A stretch of 64,000 bases of DNA from Paraburkholderia sp. LEh10 (GCF_017814945.1 NZ_JAGIPX010000032.1:1-64000), one strand, 5' to 3'; counted from the stretch's first letter, positions 23,771 through 34,357 are shown. Program-made: numbers and translations. The notes: a model not told the origin generated them from the sequence alone.

Positions 23771-25192
23771 ATGAACGCCGCAGTTTACGATTCCAAAGAT
23801 TCCCAGGATTTCATTGTTGCCGACCTGTCGCTCGCCGATTGGGGCCGCAAGGAACTCACCATCGCCGAGACCGAAATGCCCGGTCTCATGCAAACGCGCG
23901 AAGAGTACAAGACGCAGCAGCCGCTGAAGGGCGCGCGCATCGCGGGTTCGCTGCACATGACCATCCAGACGGGCGTGCTGATCGAAACGCTGAAGTCGCT
24001 CGGCGCGGATGTGCGCTGGGCATCGTGCAACATCTTCTCGACGCAGGACCACGCTGCCGCCGCGATTGCCAAGGGCGGCACGCCCGTGTTCGCGTTCAAG
24101 GGCGAGTCGCTCGACGAATACTGGGAGTTCACGCACCGCATCTTCGAATGGCCGAACGGCGAATTCGCGAACATGATCCTCGATGACGGCGGCGACGCAA
24201 CGCTGCTGCTGATTCTCGGCGCGAAGGCCGAGAAGGACCGCACGGTCATCGGCAAGCCGACCAACGAAGAAGAAGTCGCGCTGTACAAGGCGATTGCGAA
24301 GCATCTCGACGCAGACCCGACGTGGTACTCGACGCGTCTGTCGCACATCAAGGGCGTCACGGAAGAAACGACGACGGGCGTGCATCGCCTGTATCAGATG
24401 GAGAAGGAAGGCCGTCTGCCGTTCCCGGCGATCAACGTGAACGACTCCGTCACGAAGTCGAAGTTCGACAACCTGTACGGCTGCCGCGAGTCGCTCGTCG
24501 ACGGCATCAAGCGCGCGACCGACGTGATGATCGCGGGCAAGATCGCCGTCGTCGCAGGTTACGGCGACGTGGGCAAGGGCTGCGCGCAATCGCTGCGCGG
24601 TCTGGGCGCGACGGTGTGGGTCACGGAAATCGATCCCATCTGCGCGCTGCAGGCCGCGATGGAAGGCTACCGCGTCGTGACGATGGAATACGCCGCCGAC
24701 AAGGCCGACATCTTCGTGACGGCGACGGGCAACTACCACGTGATCAATCACGATCACATGAAGGCGATGCGCCACAACGCGATCGTCTGCAACATCGGCC
24801 ACTTCGACTCGGAAATCGACGTTGCGTCGACGCGTCAGTACAAGTGGGAAAACATCAAGCCGCAAGTCGACCACATCATCTTCCCGGACGGCAAGCGCGT
24901 GATCCTGCTGGCTGAAGGCCGCCTCGTGAACCTCGGCTGCGCGACGGGCCACCCGTCGTTCGTGATGTCGAACTCGTTCACGAACCAGACGCTCGCGCAG
25001 ATCGAACTGTTCGTCGAAGGCAACAAGTACGAGAACAAGGTCTACGTGCTGCCGAAGCAACTCGACGAAAAGGTTGCGCGCCTGCACCTCGCGCGCATCG
25101 GCGCGAACCTGACGGAGCTGTCGGCGGATCAGGCGAAGTACATCGGCGTCGACAAGAACGGTCCGTTCAAGCCGAACCACTACCGTTACTAA
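23771..25192 (+). CDS. ahcY: Adenosylhomocysteinase (S-adenosylhomocysteine hydrolase)
   Basis: A 473-residue enzyme that splits SAH into homocysteine and adenosine, removing the product inhibitor of methyltransferases. Family blocks include the substrate-site region NVNDSVTKSKFDN, the NAD loop AGYGDVGKGCAQSLRG, and the C-terminal FKPNHYRY that closes the neighbouring active site. ATG 23771 is set by AAAGGAGGG seven bases upstream; the frame extends further 5' but only through the riboswitch. metF lies two genes downstream, so the activated-methyl cycle is grouped here. Confidence 0.98.
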   Translation: MNAAVYDSKDSQDFIVADLSLADWGRKELTIAETEMPGLMQTREEYKTQQPLKGARIAGSLHMTIQTGVLIETLKSLGADVRWASCNIFSTQDHAAAAIAKGGTPVFAFKGESLDEYWEFTHRIFEWPNGEFANMILDDGGDATLLLILGAKAEKDRTVIGKPTNEEEVALYKAIAKHLDADPTWYSTRLSHIKGVTEETTTGVHRLYQMEKEGRLPFPAINVNDSVTKSKFDNLYGCRESLVDGIKRATDVMIAGKIAVVAGYGDVGKGCAQSLRGLGATVWVTEIDPICALQAAMEGYRVVTMEYAADKADIFVTATGNYHVINHDHMKAMRHNAIVCNIGHFDSEIDVASTRQYKWENIKPQVDHIIFPDGKRVILLAEGRLVNLGCATGHPSFVMSNSFTNQTLAQIELFVEGNKYENKVYVLPKQLDEKVARLHLARIGANLTELSADQAKYIGVDKNGPFKPNHYRY

Positions 25193-25214
25193 GCTGACGC
25201 CACGCGGCATGACA

Positions 25215-25248
25215 GATGCGGCCGCGCGCCATCGCGTGCGGCCGCATC
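25215..25248. repeat. Strong inverted repeat after ahcY
   Basis: GATGCGGCCGC (25215-25225) pairs perfectly with GCGGCCGCATC (25238-25248) around a 12-base loop. There is no T-run, so it could stabilise the ahcY mRNA 3' end or serve as a weak or factor-dependent terminator before the next gene. Confidence 0.65.
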
Positions 25249-25378
25249 GGACCACGAAGCAGGCCGGCAAGGCGGCTCGACGCGATGCCGCGCGTGGGCC
25301 GGCGCTTAGCGCATGCTGCATGAGGTCAACCCAGAGTTCAACCCGGACTTCACACCCACAGACGACCAGGAGCTGCTC

Positions 25379-25732
25379 ATGACTGTATTGCTGACCTGGG
25401 TGATCAACGCACTCGCGCTCTTGATCATCACCTACCTCGTGCCGTCGATTCACATCCGCAGTTTCGGTACTGCGCTGATCGTCGCGCTGGTGCTCGGGCT
25501 CATCAATGCCGTTCTGCGGCCGGTGCTGATCCTGCTGACGCTGCCCGTCACGATACTCACGCTCGGGCTCTTCATACTGGTGGTGAACGCGCTGTGCTTC
25601 TGGCTGTGCGCATCGCTGCTGAAGGGCTTCGAAGTGTCGGGTTTCTGGTCGGCGTTCTTCGGCTCGATTCTGTACAGCATCGTTTCGTGGCTGTTGTCCG
25701 CGCTCATCTTCGGCAACCGCAGCATCGGCTGA
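25379..25732 (+). CDS. Phage-holin-family (PF04020-type) membrane protein
   Basis: A 117-residue protein made of four membrane helices (LLTWVINALALLIITYLVPS, ALIVALVLGLINAVLRPVLI, VTILTLGLFILVVNALCFWL and a last helix near SGFWSAFFGSILYSIVSWLL). The NAVLRPV motif is typical of this family of small membrane proteins of unknown function, often labelled phage holin family IV or Mycobacterium four-TMS. It is not phage-linked here. ATG 25379 follows CAGGAG; an upstream ATG at 25313 adds 22 polar residues. It sits between ahcY and metF. Confidence 0.82.
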   Translation: MTVLLTWVINALALLIITYLVPSIHIRSFGTALIVALVLGLINAVLRPVLILLTLPVTILTLGLFILVVNALCFWLCASLLKGFEVSGFWSAFFGSILYSIVSWLLSALIFGNRSIG

Positions 25733-25750
25733 CGGGTTGCGAACAGAACC

Positions 25751-26581
25751 ATGAACCCCATCGAACTTTCATTCGAATTCTTCCCCCCGAAGACGCAGGA
25801 AGGGCTCGATAAGCTGCGCGCCACGCGCGCGCAACTGTTGCCGCTCAAGCCCAAATTCGTGTCCGTCACGTTCGGCGCCGGCGGTTCGACCCAGCAAGGC
25901 ACGCTCGATACCGTGCTCGACATGTCAAAGGACGGCCTCGAAGCCGCGCCGCATCTGTCGTGCATTGGCTCGTCGAAGGAAAGCCTGCGAGCGATTCTCA
26001 ACGAGTACCGCTCGCACGGCATCCGTCATATCGTCGCGTTGCGCGGCGATCTGCCGTCGGGCATGGGCGAGGTTGGCGAACTGCGCTATGCGTCGGAGCT
26101 GGTGAGCTTCATTCGCGCCGAGTTCGGCGACTGGTTTCGCATCGAGGTCGCGGCATATCCCGAGTATCACCCGCAGTCGCGCTCGCCGCGGCACGATCTC
26201 GAGAACTTCGCGCGCAAGGTGAAGGCGGGCGCGAATTCGGCGATCACGCAGTACTTCTTCAATGCCGATGCGTATTTCCGCTTCGTCGATGAAGCGCGCA
26301 AGCTAGGCGTCGATGTGCCCATCGTGCCGGGCATCATGCCCATCACGAACTACTCGCAGCTGATGCGCTTCTCCGAAATGTGCGGCGCGGAGGTGCCGCG
26401 CTGGATCGCGAAGCGCCTCGAAAGCTTCGGTGACGACCGCGACGCGATCCGCGCCTTCGGACTCGACGTGGTGACGGACCTGTGCCGCCGCCTCGTCGAC
26501 GCAAAAGTGCCGGGCCTGCATTTCTACACGCTCAACGGCGCGGCGGCGAGCAAGGCGATCTGCGAGCGGCTGGGCGTCTGA
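25751..26581 (+). CDS. metF: Methylenetetrahydrofolate reductase
   Basis: A 276-residue flavoenzyme that makes 5-methyl-THF for methionine synthesis. The family opening IELSFEFFPPKT is present, followed by FVSVTFGAGGST, the HIVALRGDLP strand, the EYHPQS motif, and the C-terminal PGLHFYTLN. The length fits the bacterial MetF class. It follows the small membrane protein by 18 bp and ends at a strong terminator. Together with ahcY it covers homocysteine remethylation supply. Confidence 0.97.
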   Translation: MNPIELSFEFFPPKTQEGLDKLRATRAQLLPLKPKFVSVTFGAGGSTQQGTLDTVLDMSKDGLEAAPHLSCIGSSKESLRAILNEYRSHGIRHIVALRGDLPSGMGEVGELRYASELVSFIRAEFGDWFRIEVAAYPEYHPQSRSPRHDLENFARKVKAGANSAITQYFFNADAYFRFVDEARKLGVDVPIVPGIMPITNYSQLMRFSEMCGAEVPRWIAKRLESFGDDRDAIRAFGLDVVTDLCRRLVDAKVPGLHFYTLNGAAASKAICERLGV

Positions 26582-26602
26582 CGGCTACCGTTCGACTCGT
26601 TT

Positions 26603-26643
26603 ACGGGCGGCGCATGTGCGAGCATGCGCCGCCCGTTTCATTT
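26603..26643 (+). terminator. Terminator after metF
   Basis: A 14-bp perfect stem, ACGGGCGGCGCATG (26603-26616) with CATGCGCCGCCCGT (26623-26636) and a six-base loop, is followed by TTCATTT. It closes the ahcY-metF region 22 bp after the metF stop. Confidence 0.82.
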
Positions 26644-26710
26644 CGCGTGACGCCGCCATCGCAGTCGAGCTTTCACCTTCCTGTCATGAAAGCGGGGTGA
26701 AAACCCATAT

Positions 26711-26738
26711 TGAATCCGAATATTGGCTGACTATGATC
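26711..26738 (+). promoter_or_regulatory. Sigma-70 promoter of the first dppA
   Basis: TTGAAT (26711-26716) and TATGAT (26733-26738) are spaced by 16 bases in a locally AT-rich segment. Transcription would start about 30 bases before the ATG at 26776. Confidence 0.65.
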
Positions 26739-26775
26739 CAAAGGCACTCGACCCAACTGCCTCGCGGAGAACAAC

Positions 26776-28419
26776 ATGCCAATGTCATCGACGCTGTTTG
26801 CGGTTCGAAAGTCCTGCTTGTCCGCTTTGTCCGCCGTCACGCTTGCCGCGGCCTGCCTCGCGCCCAATCAGGGCGTCGCGGCGTCGCTGCCCGACAAGAC
26901 GGTTGTCTTCTGTTCCGAAGGAAGTCCAGCCGGATTCGACACTGCGCAGTACACGACGAGCGTCGAGTTCAGCGCGGGCTCATACACGATCTATAACCGG
27001 CTGGTCGAGTTTGGCCACGGCAGCACCGACATCGAGCCGGGGCTCGCCGAAAAATGGGAAGTCTCCAGCGACGGCCTGCAATACACGTTTCACCTGCGTC
27101 ACGGCGTGAAGTTCCACAAGACGTCGTTCTTCACGCCGACGCGCGACTTCAACGCCGATGACGTCGTCTTCACGTATACGCGGATGCTCGATCCCGAGCT
27201 GCCGTTCCGCAAGGCCTACCCTGTGCCATTCCCGTACTTCAACGATCTCGGCCTCGCAAAGAACATCGTCAAGGTCGAGGCGCTCGACCCGTACACCGTC
27301 CGCTTCACGCTGAAGGAAGTCGACGCTCCGTTCCTGCAGAAGACCGCGATGCCGTTCGCGTCGATCCTGTCGGCCGAATACGCGGATCAGCTGCTAAAGG
27401 CGGGCAAGGCCTCCGACATCAACCTGTTCCCGGTCGGCACGGGTCCGTTCATCTTCCGCAGCTACACGAAGGACGAGTCGATCCGCTTCGACGGCAACCC
27501 GAATTACTGGAAGCCGGGCGTCGTGAAGGTGAGCAGGCTGATTTTCTCGATCACGGTCGATCCGTCCGTGCGCCTGCAGAAGCTCAAGCGCAACGAATGC
27601 CAGGTGATGAGCTACCCAAAGCCCGCCGATATCCCGCAGATCCAGGCGGATTCTTCGCTGGCGCTGCCGCATCAGGTCGGTTTCAATCTGGGCTTCATCG
27701 CGTACAACACGACGAAAAAGCCGCTCGACAACGTGCTGGTGCGCCGTGCGCTCGATATGGCCGTCAACAAGAAGGCGATCATCGACTCGGTCTATCAGGG
27801 CGCGGGCCAGGCCGCGACCAACCCGATGCCGCCGACGCAGTGGGGCTACGACAGGAGCCTGAAAGATGCGCCGTACGACGTCGACAAGGCGAAAGGGCTG
27901 CTCAAGGATGCGGGCTATCCGGATGGTTTCGACCTGACGCTGTGGGCGATGCCCGTTTCACGCCCCTACAACCCGAACGCGCGCCTGATGGCCGAAATGC
28001 TGCAGGCGGACTGGGCGAAGATCGGCGTCAAGACGAAAATCGTCACGTACGAATGGGGCGAGTACATTCGCCGCGCGCATAGCGGCGAGCACGAGGCGAT
28101 GCTGATCGGATGGACGGGCGACTACGGCGACCCGGACAACTGGCTCGGCGTGCTGCTCGGCTGCGACGCCGTGAACGGCAGCAATTTCTCCAAATGGTGC
28201 TACAAGCCGTTCGACGACCTCATCAAGCAGGCCCGCGCCACCACCGACATGGCCGTGCGCACCAAGGACTACACCGAGGCTCAGCAGATCTTCAAGCAGG
28301 AAGTACCTTTCACTCCGATTGCACACTCGACTGTCTATCAGCCGCTGTCGAAGGCCATCACCGGGTTCAAGATCGATCCGTTTGGTCCGACGCAGTTCTG
28401 GAACGTCGGCCTGAAGTAA
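26776..28419 (+). CDS. dppA: Dipeptide ABC transporter substrate-binding protein (first copy)
   Basis: A 547-residue periplasmic solute-binding protein of the SBP family 5 (DppA/OppA class). A signal peptide covers about residues 1-37 and ends VAA. The mature part carries EGSPAGFDTAQYT, VGTGPFIFRSYTK and the ligand-site region WTGDYGDPDNWLGVLLGCD. It should deliver di- or oligopeptides to the permease encoded downstream. It closely resembles the next gene (roughly seven residues in ten by eye), so the pair is a tandem duplication. It has its own promoter. Confidence 0.92.
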   Translation: MPMSSTLFAVRKSCLSALSAVTLAAACLAPNQGVAASLPDKTVVFCSEGSPAGFDTAQYTTSVEFSAGSYTIYNRLVEFGHGSTDIEPGLAEKWEVSSDGLQYTFHLRHGVKFHKTSFFTPTRDFNADDVVFTYTRMLDPELPFRKAYPVPFPYFNDLGLAKNIVKVEALDPYTVRFTLKEVDAPFLQKTAMPFASILSAEYADQLLKAGKASDINLFPVGTGPFIFRSYTKDESIRFDGNPNYWKPGVVKVSRLIFSITVDPSVRLQKLKRNECQVMSYPKPADIPQIQADSSLALPHQVGFNLGFIAYNTTKKPLDNVLVRRALDMAVNKKAIIDSVYQGAGQAATNPMPPTQWGYDRSLKDAPYDVDKAKGLLKDAGYPDGFDLTLWAMPVSRPYNPNARLMAEMLQADWAKIGVKTKIVTYEWGEYIRRAHSGEHEAMLIGWTGDYGDPDNWLGVLLGCDAVNGSNFSKWCYKPFDDLIKQARATTDMAVRTKDYTEAQQIFKQEVPFTPIAHSTVYQPLSKAITGFKIDPFGPTQFWNVGLK

Positions 28420-28533
28420 CCAATTTGACGCTTCTTTACGCAATTTCGCTCTAGTTCGGACAGGCTGCCGCGCGGCGCGCGGCAGACCCGGTTTCAGTTG
28501 TTTCCGATCGTCAACACAAACAATTTCCTCTGC

Positions 28534-28562
28534 TTGTGGCCCCTGGGAAACGTCAGTAATAT
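28534..28562 (+). promoter_or_regulatory. Possible promoter of the second dppA
   Basis: TTGTGG (28534-28539) and TAATAT (28557-28562) are separated by 17 bases, 43 bp upstream of the ATG at 28605. The 185-bp gap between the two dppA genes is long enough for separate control. Confidence 0.5.
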
Positions 28563-28604
28563 CGCGCTACGCTGGTTTTTGCCGGCGCTGAACCTGGAGG
28601 AAAC

Positions 28605-30236
28605 ATGAAGCAAAACAAACTGTTGCGCGCGGCACGGCTCACGATGCTGGTCGCGACGGCAGCGGCATCGATGGCGGGGACCCAACTGGCGAACGCCGCC
28701 GATATCCCGAACAAAACCCTCGTCTACTGCTCGGAAGGCAGCCCCGCGGGTTTTGATCCGGCGCAGTACACCACGGGCGTGGATTTCACGGCCAACACGT
28801 TTACCGTTTACAACCGCCTCGTCGAGTTCGAACGTGGCGGCACGAAGGTCGAGCCGGGCCTCGCGGAAAAGTGGGATGTCTCGCCGGACGGCAAGACGTA
28901 CACGTTCCATCTGCGCCACGGCGTCAAATTTCACACGACGTCCTGGTTCAAGCCGACCCGCGAATTCAACGCGGATGACGTCGTGTTCACGTTCCAGCGC
29001 ATGCTGGATACGAACCAGCCGTTCCGCAAGGCATACCCGGTGCAGTTCCCGTACTTCACCGACATGGGCCTCGACAAGCTGATCGACAAGATCGAAAAGG
29101 TCGACCCGTACACGGTCAAGTTCACGCTGAAGGAAGTCAACGCACCGTTCATCCAGAATCTGGCGATGGAATACGCGTCGATCCTCTCGGCTGAGTATGC
29201 GGATTCGCTGATGAAGGACGGCAAGGCCGCCGACATCAACCAGAAGCCGGTCGGCACGGGCCCGTTCATCTTCCGCAGCTACACGAAGGACGCGACGATC
29301 CGTTTCGACGGCAACCCGGACTACTGGAAGCCGAACACGGTCAAGCTGTCGAAGCTGATCTTCTCGATCACGCCTGATCCGGGCGTGCGCGTGCAGAAGC
29401 TCAAGCGCGACGAATGCCAGGTGATGAGCTATCCGCGTCCCGCCGACATCGCGCCGCTGAAGGCCGATTCGAACATCGACATGCCGTCGCAGCCGGGCTT
29501 CAACCTGGGCTACCTGTCGTACAACGTGACGCACAAGCCCGTCGACAAGCTCGAAGTGCGTCAGGCGCTCGACATGGCGATCAACAAGAAGGCGATCATC
29601 GATTCCGTCTACCAGGGCGCAGGCCAGGCAGCGACGAATCCGATGCCGCCTACCCAGTGGTCCTACGACAAGAACCTGAAGATGGCGTCGTACGATCCGG
29701 AGAAGGCGAAGGCGCTGCTCTCGAAGGCAGGCTTCCCGAACGGCTTCGACATCACGCTGTGGGCGATGCCCGTGCAGCGCGCGTATAACCCGAACGGCCG
29801 CCTGATGGCGGAAATGATCCAGGCCGACTGGGCGAAGATCGGCGTGAAGGCGAAGATCGTCACGTACGAGTGGGGTGAGTACATCAAGCGCGCTCATGCG
29901 GGCGAAGACGACTCGATGCTGATCGGCTGGACGGGCGACAATGGCGACCCCGACAACTGGCTCGGCACGCTGCTCGGCTGCGACGCGGTGAACGGCAACA
30001 ACTTCGGCAAGTGGTGCTACAAGCCGTTCGACGAGCTGGTGCAGAAGGGCCGCGAAACGACGGGTCAGGCCGAGCGCACGAAGTACTACCAGCAGGCTCA
30101 GCAGATCTTCGCGCAGCAGCTGCCGTTCTCGCCCATCGCTCACTCGACGGTGTATCAGCCCGTCAGCAAGAAGGTCGTCGACATGCGTATCGAGCCGCTG
30201 GGCTACGCGCGCTTCGACGGCGTGAGCATGAAGTAA
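28605..30236 (+). CDS. dppA: Dipeptide ABC transporter substrate-binding protein (second copy)
   Basis: A 543-residue paralogue of the preceding gene with a signal peptide of about 31 residues ending ANAA. It has the same family 5 blocks: EGSPAGFDPAQYT, VGTGPFIFRSYTKD and GWTGDNGDPDNWLGTLLGCD. GGAGGAAAC precedes the ATG. It is the copy directly attached to dppBCDF. Differences from the first copy are spread along the protein, so the two could bind different peptides. A hairpin with a T-tract separates it from the permease genes. Confidence 0.95.
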   Translation: MKQNKLLRAARLTMLVATAAASMAGTQLANAADIPNKTLVYCSEGSPAGFDPAQYTTGVDFTANTFTVYNRLVEFERGGTKVEPGLAEKWDVSPDGKTYTFHLRHGVKFHTTSWFKPTREFNADDVVFTFQRMLDTNQPFRKAYPVQFPYFTDMGLDKLIDKIEKVDPYTVKFTLKEVNAPFIQNLAMEYASILSAEYADSLMKDGKAADINQKPVGTGPFIFRSYTKDATIRFDGNPDYWKPNTVKLSKLIFSITPDPGVRVQKLKRDECQVMSYPRPADIAPLKADSNIDMPSQPGFNLGYLSYNVTHKPVDKLEVRQALDMAINKKAIIDSVYQGAGQAATNPMPPTQWSYDKNLKMASYDPEKAKALLSKAGFPNGFDITLWAMPVQRAYNPNGRLMAEMIQADWAKIGVKAKIVTYEWGEYIKRAHAGEDDSMLIGWTGDNGDPDNWLGTLLGCDAVNGNNFGKWCYKPFDELVQKGRETTGQAERTKYYQQAQQIFAQQLPFSPIAHSTVYQPVSKKVVDMRIEPLGYARFDGVSMK

Positions 30237-30321
30237 ATCTCGTGATGCGGCGGGCTTCGTTGCTCGCTGCGTCCCATACGCAGTACGCTTTTCGTTCGGT
30301 TAGAAGACTGGTCGAAATGGT

Positions 30322-30365
30322 CCGGCGACCGGGGTCACGAGCCCTCGTCGCCGGTTGCGTTTTTT
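30322..30365 (+). terminator. Hairpin and T-tract between dppA and dppB
   Basis: CCGGCGAC (30322-30329) pairs with GTCGCCGG (30347-30354), followed by TTGCG and a run of six Ts (30360-30365). This looks like a leaky intrinsic terminator. Such sites let a binding protein be made in excess over its membrane components. Confidence 0.75.
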
Positions 30366-30390
30366 CTCACCAAGACCAAAGGGACGAACC

Positions 30391-31404
30391 ATGTTCCGAT
30401 TCGTTTTGCGCCGCATTGGGATGGTCATACCGACTTTCATCGGTATCACGATCCTGGCGTTCGCGCTCATCCATTTGATTCCGGGCGACCCCATCGAAGT
30501 GATGATGGGCGAGCGCGGCGTCGATCCCGCCATGCACGCAGCCGCTATGCATCGGCTCGGGCTCGACGAGCCGCTGCCCATCCAGTACATCCATTACGTC
30601 GGTCACGCGCTGCAGGGGAACCTCGGCACATCGATCATCACCAATACCAGCGTGATGGGCGAATTCCTGGCCCGTTTCCCCGCGACCGTCGAACTGTCGC
30701 TCTGCGCGATGCTGTTCGCACTGATCATCGGGCTGCCGGCGGGGGTGTTCGCGGCGCTGCGGCGCGGCACCGTCGTCGATCATGGCGTGATGGGCACGGC
30801 GCTCACCGGCTATTCGATGCCGATCTTCTGGTGGGGCTTGATCCTCATCATGTTCTTCTCTTCGAAGCTTGGCTGGACGCCCGTGTCGGGCCGCATTGCC
30901 GTCGAATACGACATTCCGCACGTCACCGGCTTCCTGCTGATCGACTCGCTGCTGCCCGGCACGGACGAAGGCTCGTTCCGCTCGGCGCTGTCGCACCTGA
31001 TTCTGCCCGCGATCGTGCTCGGCACGATTCCGCTCGCGGTGGTCGCGCGGATGACGCGCTCGTCGATGCTCGAAGTGCTGCGCGAAGACTACATCCGCAC
31101 GGCGCGCGCGAAGGGCCTGTCGCCCGCGCGCGTGATCGTCGTGCATGCGCTTCGCAATGCGCTGATTCCCGTCGTGACCGTGATCGGTCTTCAGGTCGGC
31201 ACACTGCTTGCAGGCGCGGTGCTGACGGAGACGCTGTTCTCGTGGCCGGGCATCGGCAAATGGCTGATCGACGCGATCGGCCGGCGCGACTATCCCGTCG
31301 TGCAGGGCGGTATCCTGATGATCGCGACGCTCGTGATCGTCGTGAACCTCGTCGTCGACCTGTTGTACGGCGTGCTGAATCCACGCATTCGCCATACGAG
31401 GTAA
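30391..31404 (+). CDS. dppB: Dipeptide ABC transporter permease DppB
   Basis: A 337-residue inner-membrane permease with about six helices. It starts MFRFVLRRIGMVIPTFIGIT, and the binding-protein-dependent transport signature lies near LREDYIRTARAKGLSPARVI (the EAA loop that contacts the ATPase). It pairs with DppC to form the channel. ATG 30391 is chosen over 30355 because AAGGGACG precedes it and the family begins here. dppC starts four bases after its stop. Confidence 0.95.
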   Translation: MFRFVLRRIGMVIPTFIGITILAFALIHLIPGDPIEVMMGERGVDPAMHAAAMHRLGLDEPLPIQYIHYVGHALQGNLGTSIITNTSVMGEFLARFPATVELSLCAMLFALIIGLPAGVFAALRRGTVVDHGVMGTALTGYSMPIFWWGLILIMFFSSKLGWTPVSGRIAVEYDIPHVTGFLLIDSLLPGTDEGSFRSALSHLILPAIVLGTIPLAVVARMTRSSMLEVLREDYIRTARAKGLSPARVIVVHALRNALIPVVTVIGLQVGTLLAGAVLTETLFSWPGIGKWLIDAIGRRDYPVVQGGILMIATLVIVVNLVVDLLYGVLNPRIRHTR

Positions 31405-31408
31405 AACC

Positions 31409-32326
31409 GTGGCAGACATCCAAAATACAGTCCCCCAGGCAGTGACGCCGCCTAGCGGCCGCGCGCTCGCCGCCCGCGAGTTGTGGTCCAACTTCTCGCG
31501 CAACCGCGGCGCCGTCGGCGCAGGCATCGTCGTGCTGATCCTGATCTTCGTCGCGATCTTCGCGCCGCTGATCGCACCGCACAGTCCCATCGAGCAATAC
31601 CGCGATTCCGTGAAGGTTCCGCCCGCATGGCTCGACGGCGGCAGCTGGAAGTTCATTCTCGGCACCGACGAAGCGGGCCGCGACATTCTTTCGCGTCTGA
31701 TGTACGGCGCGCGCCTGTCGTTCTGGATCGGCTTCGTATCGGTGATGCTCGCGCTGATCCCGGGCATCGTGCTCGGCCTGATCGCCGCGTTCTTCGAGAA
31801 GTGGGCCGACACCCCCATCATGCGCATCATGGACGTGCTGCTCGCGCTGCCGTCGCTGCTGCTCGCGGTGGCCGTCGTCGCCATCATCGGTCCGGGTCTG
31901 GTGAACACGATGCTCGCCATCGCGATCGTCGCGCTGCCGGGCTATGTGCGTCTGACGCGCGCGTCGGCGCTTGGCGAGTTGCACAAGGAATACGTGATGG
32001 CCTCGCGCGTCGCGGGTGCCGGCACCATTCGCCTGATGTTCTCGCAGGTGCTGCCGAACTGCACGGCGCCGCTGATCGTGCAAGCCACGCTCGGTTTTTC
32101 GTCGGCGATTCTCGATGCCGCCGCGCTCGGCTTCCTCGGCCTCGGCGTGCAGCCGCCGTCGGCGGAGTGGGGCGCGATGCTCGCGTCGGCACGCGACTAC
32201 ATCGACAGCGCATGGTGGATCGTCACCATGCCCGGTCTCGCCATCCTGATCTCGGTGCTCTCGATCAACCTGCTCGGCGACGGGCTGCGCGACGCACTCG
32301 ACCCGAAACTCAAACGGCTGGCCTGA
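31409..32326 (+). CDS. dppC: Dipeptide ABC transporter permease DppC
   Basis: A 305-residue permease with an N-terminal OppC-type region (LWSNFSRNRGAVGAGIVVLI), the periplasmic LGTDEAGRDILSRLMYGARL block and an EAA loop (LGELHKEYVMASRVAGAGTI). The start codon is GTG, four bases after the dppB stop. It forms the other half of the translocation pore. The C-terminal NLLGDGLRDALDPKLKRL is typical. Confidence 0.95.
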   Translation: MADIQNTVPQAVTPPSGRALAARELWSNFSRNRGAVGAGIVVLILIFVAIFAPLIAPHSPIEQYRDSVKVPPAWLDGGSWKFILGTDEAGRDILSRLMYGARLSFWIGFVSVMLALIPGIVLGLIAAFFEKWADTPIMRIMDVLLALPSLLLAVAVVAIIGPGLVNTMLAIAIVALPGYVRLTRASALGELHKEYVMASRVAGAGTIRLMFSQVLPNCTAPLIVQATLGFSSAILDAAALGFLGLGVQPPSAEWGAMLASARDYIDSAWWIVTMPGLAILISVLSINLLGDGLRDALDPKLKRLA

Positions 32327-32327
32327 C

Positions 32328-33328
32328 ATGAGCAACGGTAACCTTTTGACCATCCGCAATCTCGCGGTGAACTTCAGCGGCCTGGCTGCTGTGGATCGAA
32401 TCAATCTGAACGTGGCGCCGGGCGAAGTGGTCGGCGTCGTCGGCGAATCGGGCTCGGGCAAAAGCGTGACGATGATGGCGCTGATGGGCCTCATCGACGC
32501 GCCCGGCAAGGTCACCGCCGACGAAGTCACGTTCGATGGCAAAGACCTGCTGAACGCGACGCCGAAAGAGCGCCGCAGGATCATCGGCAAGGACGTGGCG
32601 ATGGTGTTCCAGGACGCGCTGACGAGCCTGAACCCGAGCTACACGGTCGGCTATCAGATCAAGGAAGTGCTGAAGCTGCACGAAGGGCTGCGCGGCGATG
32701 CGCTGAACAAACGCGCGCTCGAACTGCTCGATCAGGTCGGCATTCCTGATGCGAAGAACCGCATCAATACGTTCCCGCATCAGATGTCGGGCGGTATGAA
32801 CCAGCGCGTGATGATCGCGATGGCAGTCGCGTGCAACCCGAAGCTGCTGATCGCCGACGAGCCGACCACGGCACTCGACGTGACCATTCAGGCGCAGATC
32901 ATGCAGCTGCTCGTGCAATTGCAGAAGGATCGCGGCATGGCGCTAGTGCTGATTTCGCACGATCTGGCCGTGGTGTCGGAAGTCGCGCAGCGCGTGGCCG
33001 TGATGTACGCGGGCGAAGTGATCGAAACGAACCGCGTGCCGGATATCTTCAACGCGCCGCATCATCCGTACACGGAAGCGCTGCTGGCGGCGATTCCCGA
33101 GCACAACGTCGGCGCGGTGCGTCTCGCCGCGCTGCCGGGCATGGTGCCGGGACGCGACGATCGCCCGAAGGGATGCCTGTTCGCGCCGCGCTGCAAGTAC
33201 GTCGTCGACGACTGCAATAAGGCGCGGCCGGCGCTCTCGCCGCTCGCGGATCACGACCCCGCAGCCCAGGTTCGCTGCATCAAGCCGCTGAACCTGGTTC
33301 GCGATGCCATTCAACACGGAGGCGCACG

Positions 33329-33332
<4 letters not shown>
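32328..33332 (+). CDS. dppD: Dipeptide ABC transporter ATPase DppD
   Basis: A 334-residue ABC ATPase with Walker A GESGSGKS, Q-loop region MVFQDALTSLNP, signature MSGGMNQRV, Walker B LLIADEPTTALD and the H-loop ISHDLAVV. The C-terminal oligopeptide/dipeptide extension contains a Cys cluster (GCLFAPRCKYVVDDC), which in this family can hold an iron-sulfur cluster. Its stop overlaps the dppF start as ATGA. Confidence 0.96.

Positions 33333-34349
<1,017 letters not shown>

Positions 34350-34357
<8 letters not shown>

Noticed and set aside
23744..25453. 569-codon minus-strand frame over ahcY
   Set aside because: It is a mirror of ahcY codon bias, with composition dominated by Arg, Val and Asp and no domain.
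25379..25732. Prophage remnant
   Set aside because: The holin-like family name suggested phage, but the neighbours are ahcY and metF and no other phage gene is present.
28494..30143. 549-codon minus-strand frame over the second dppA
   Set aside because: It is antisense to dppA with the same character; a similar one covers part of the first dppA, as expected for a codon-bias artefact.
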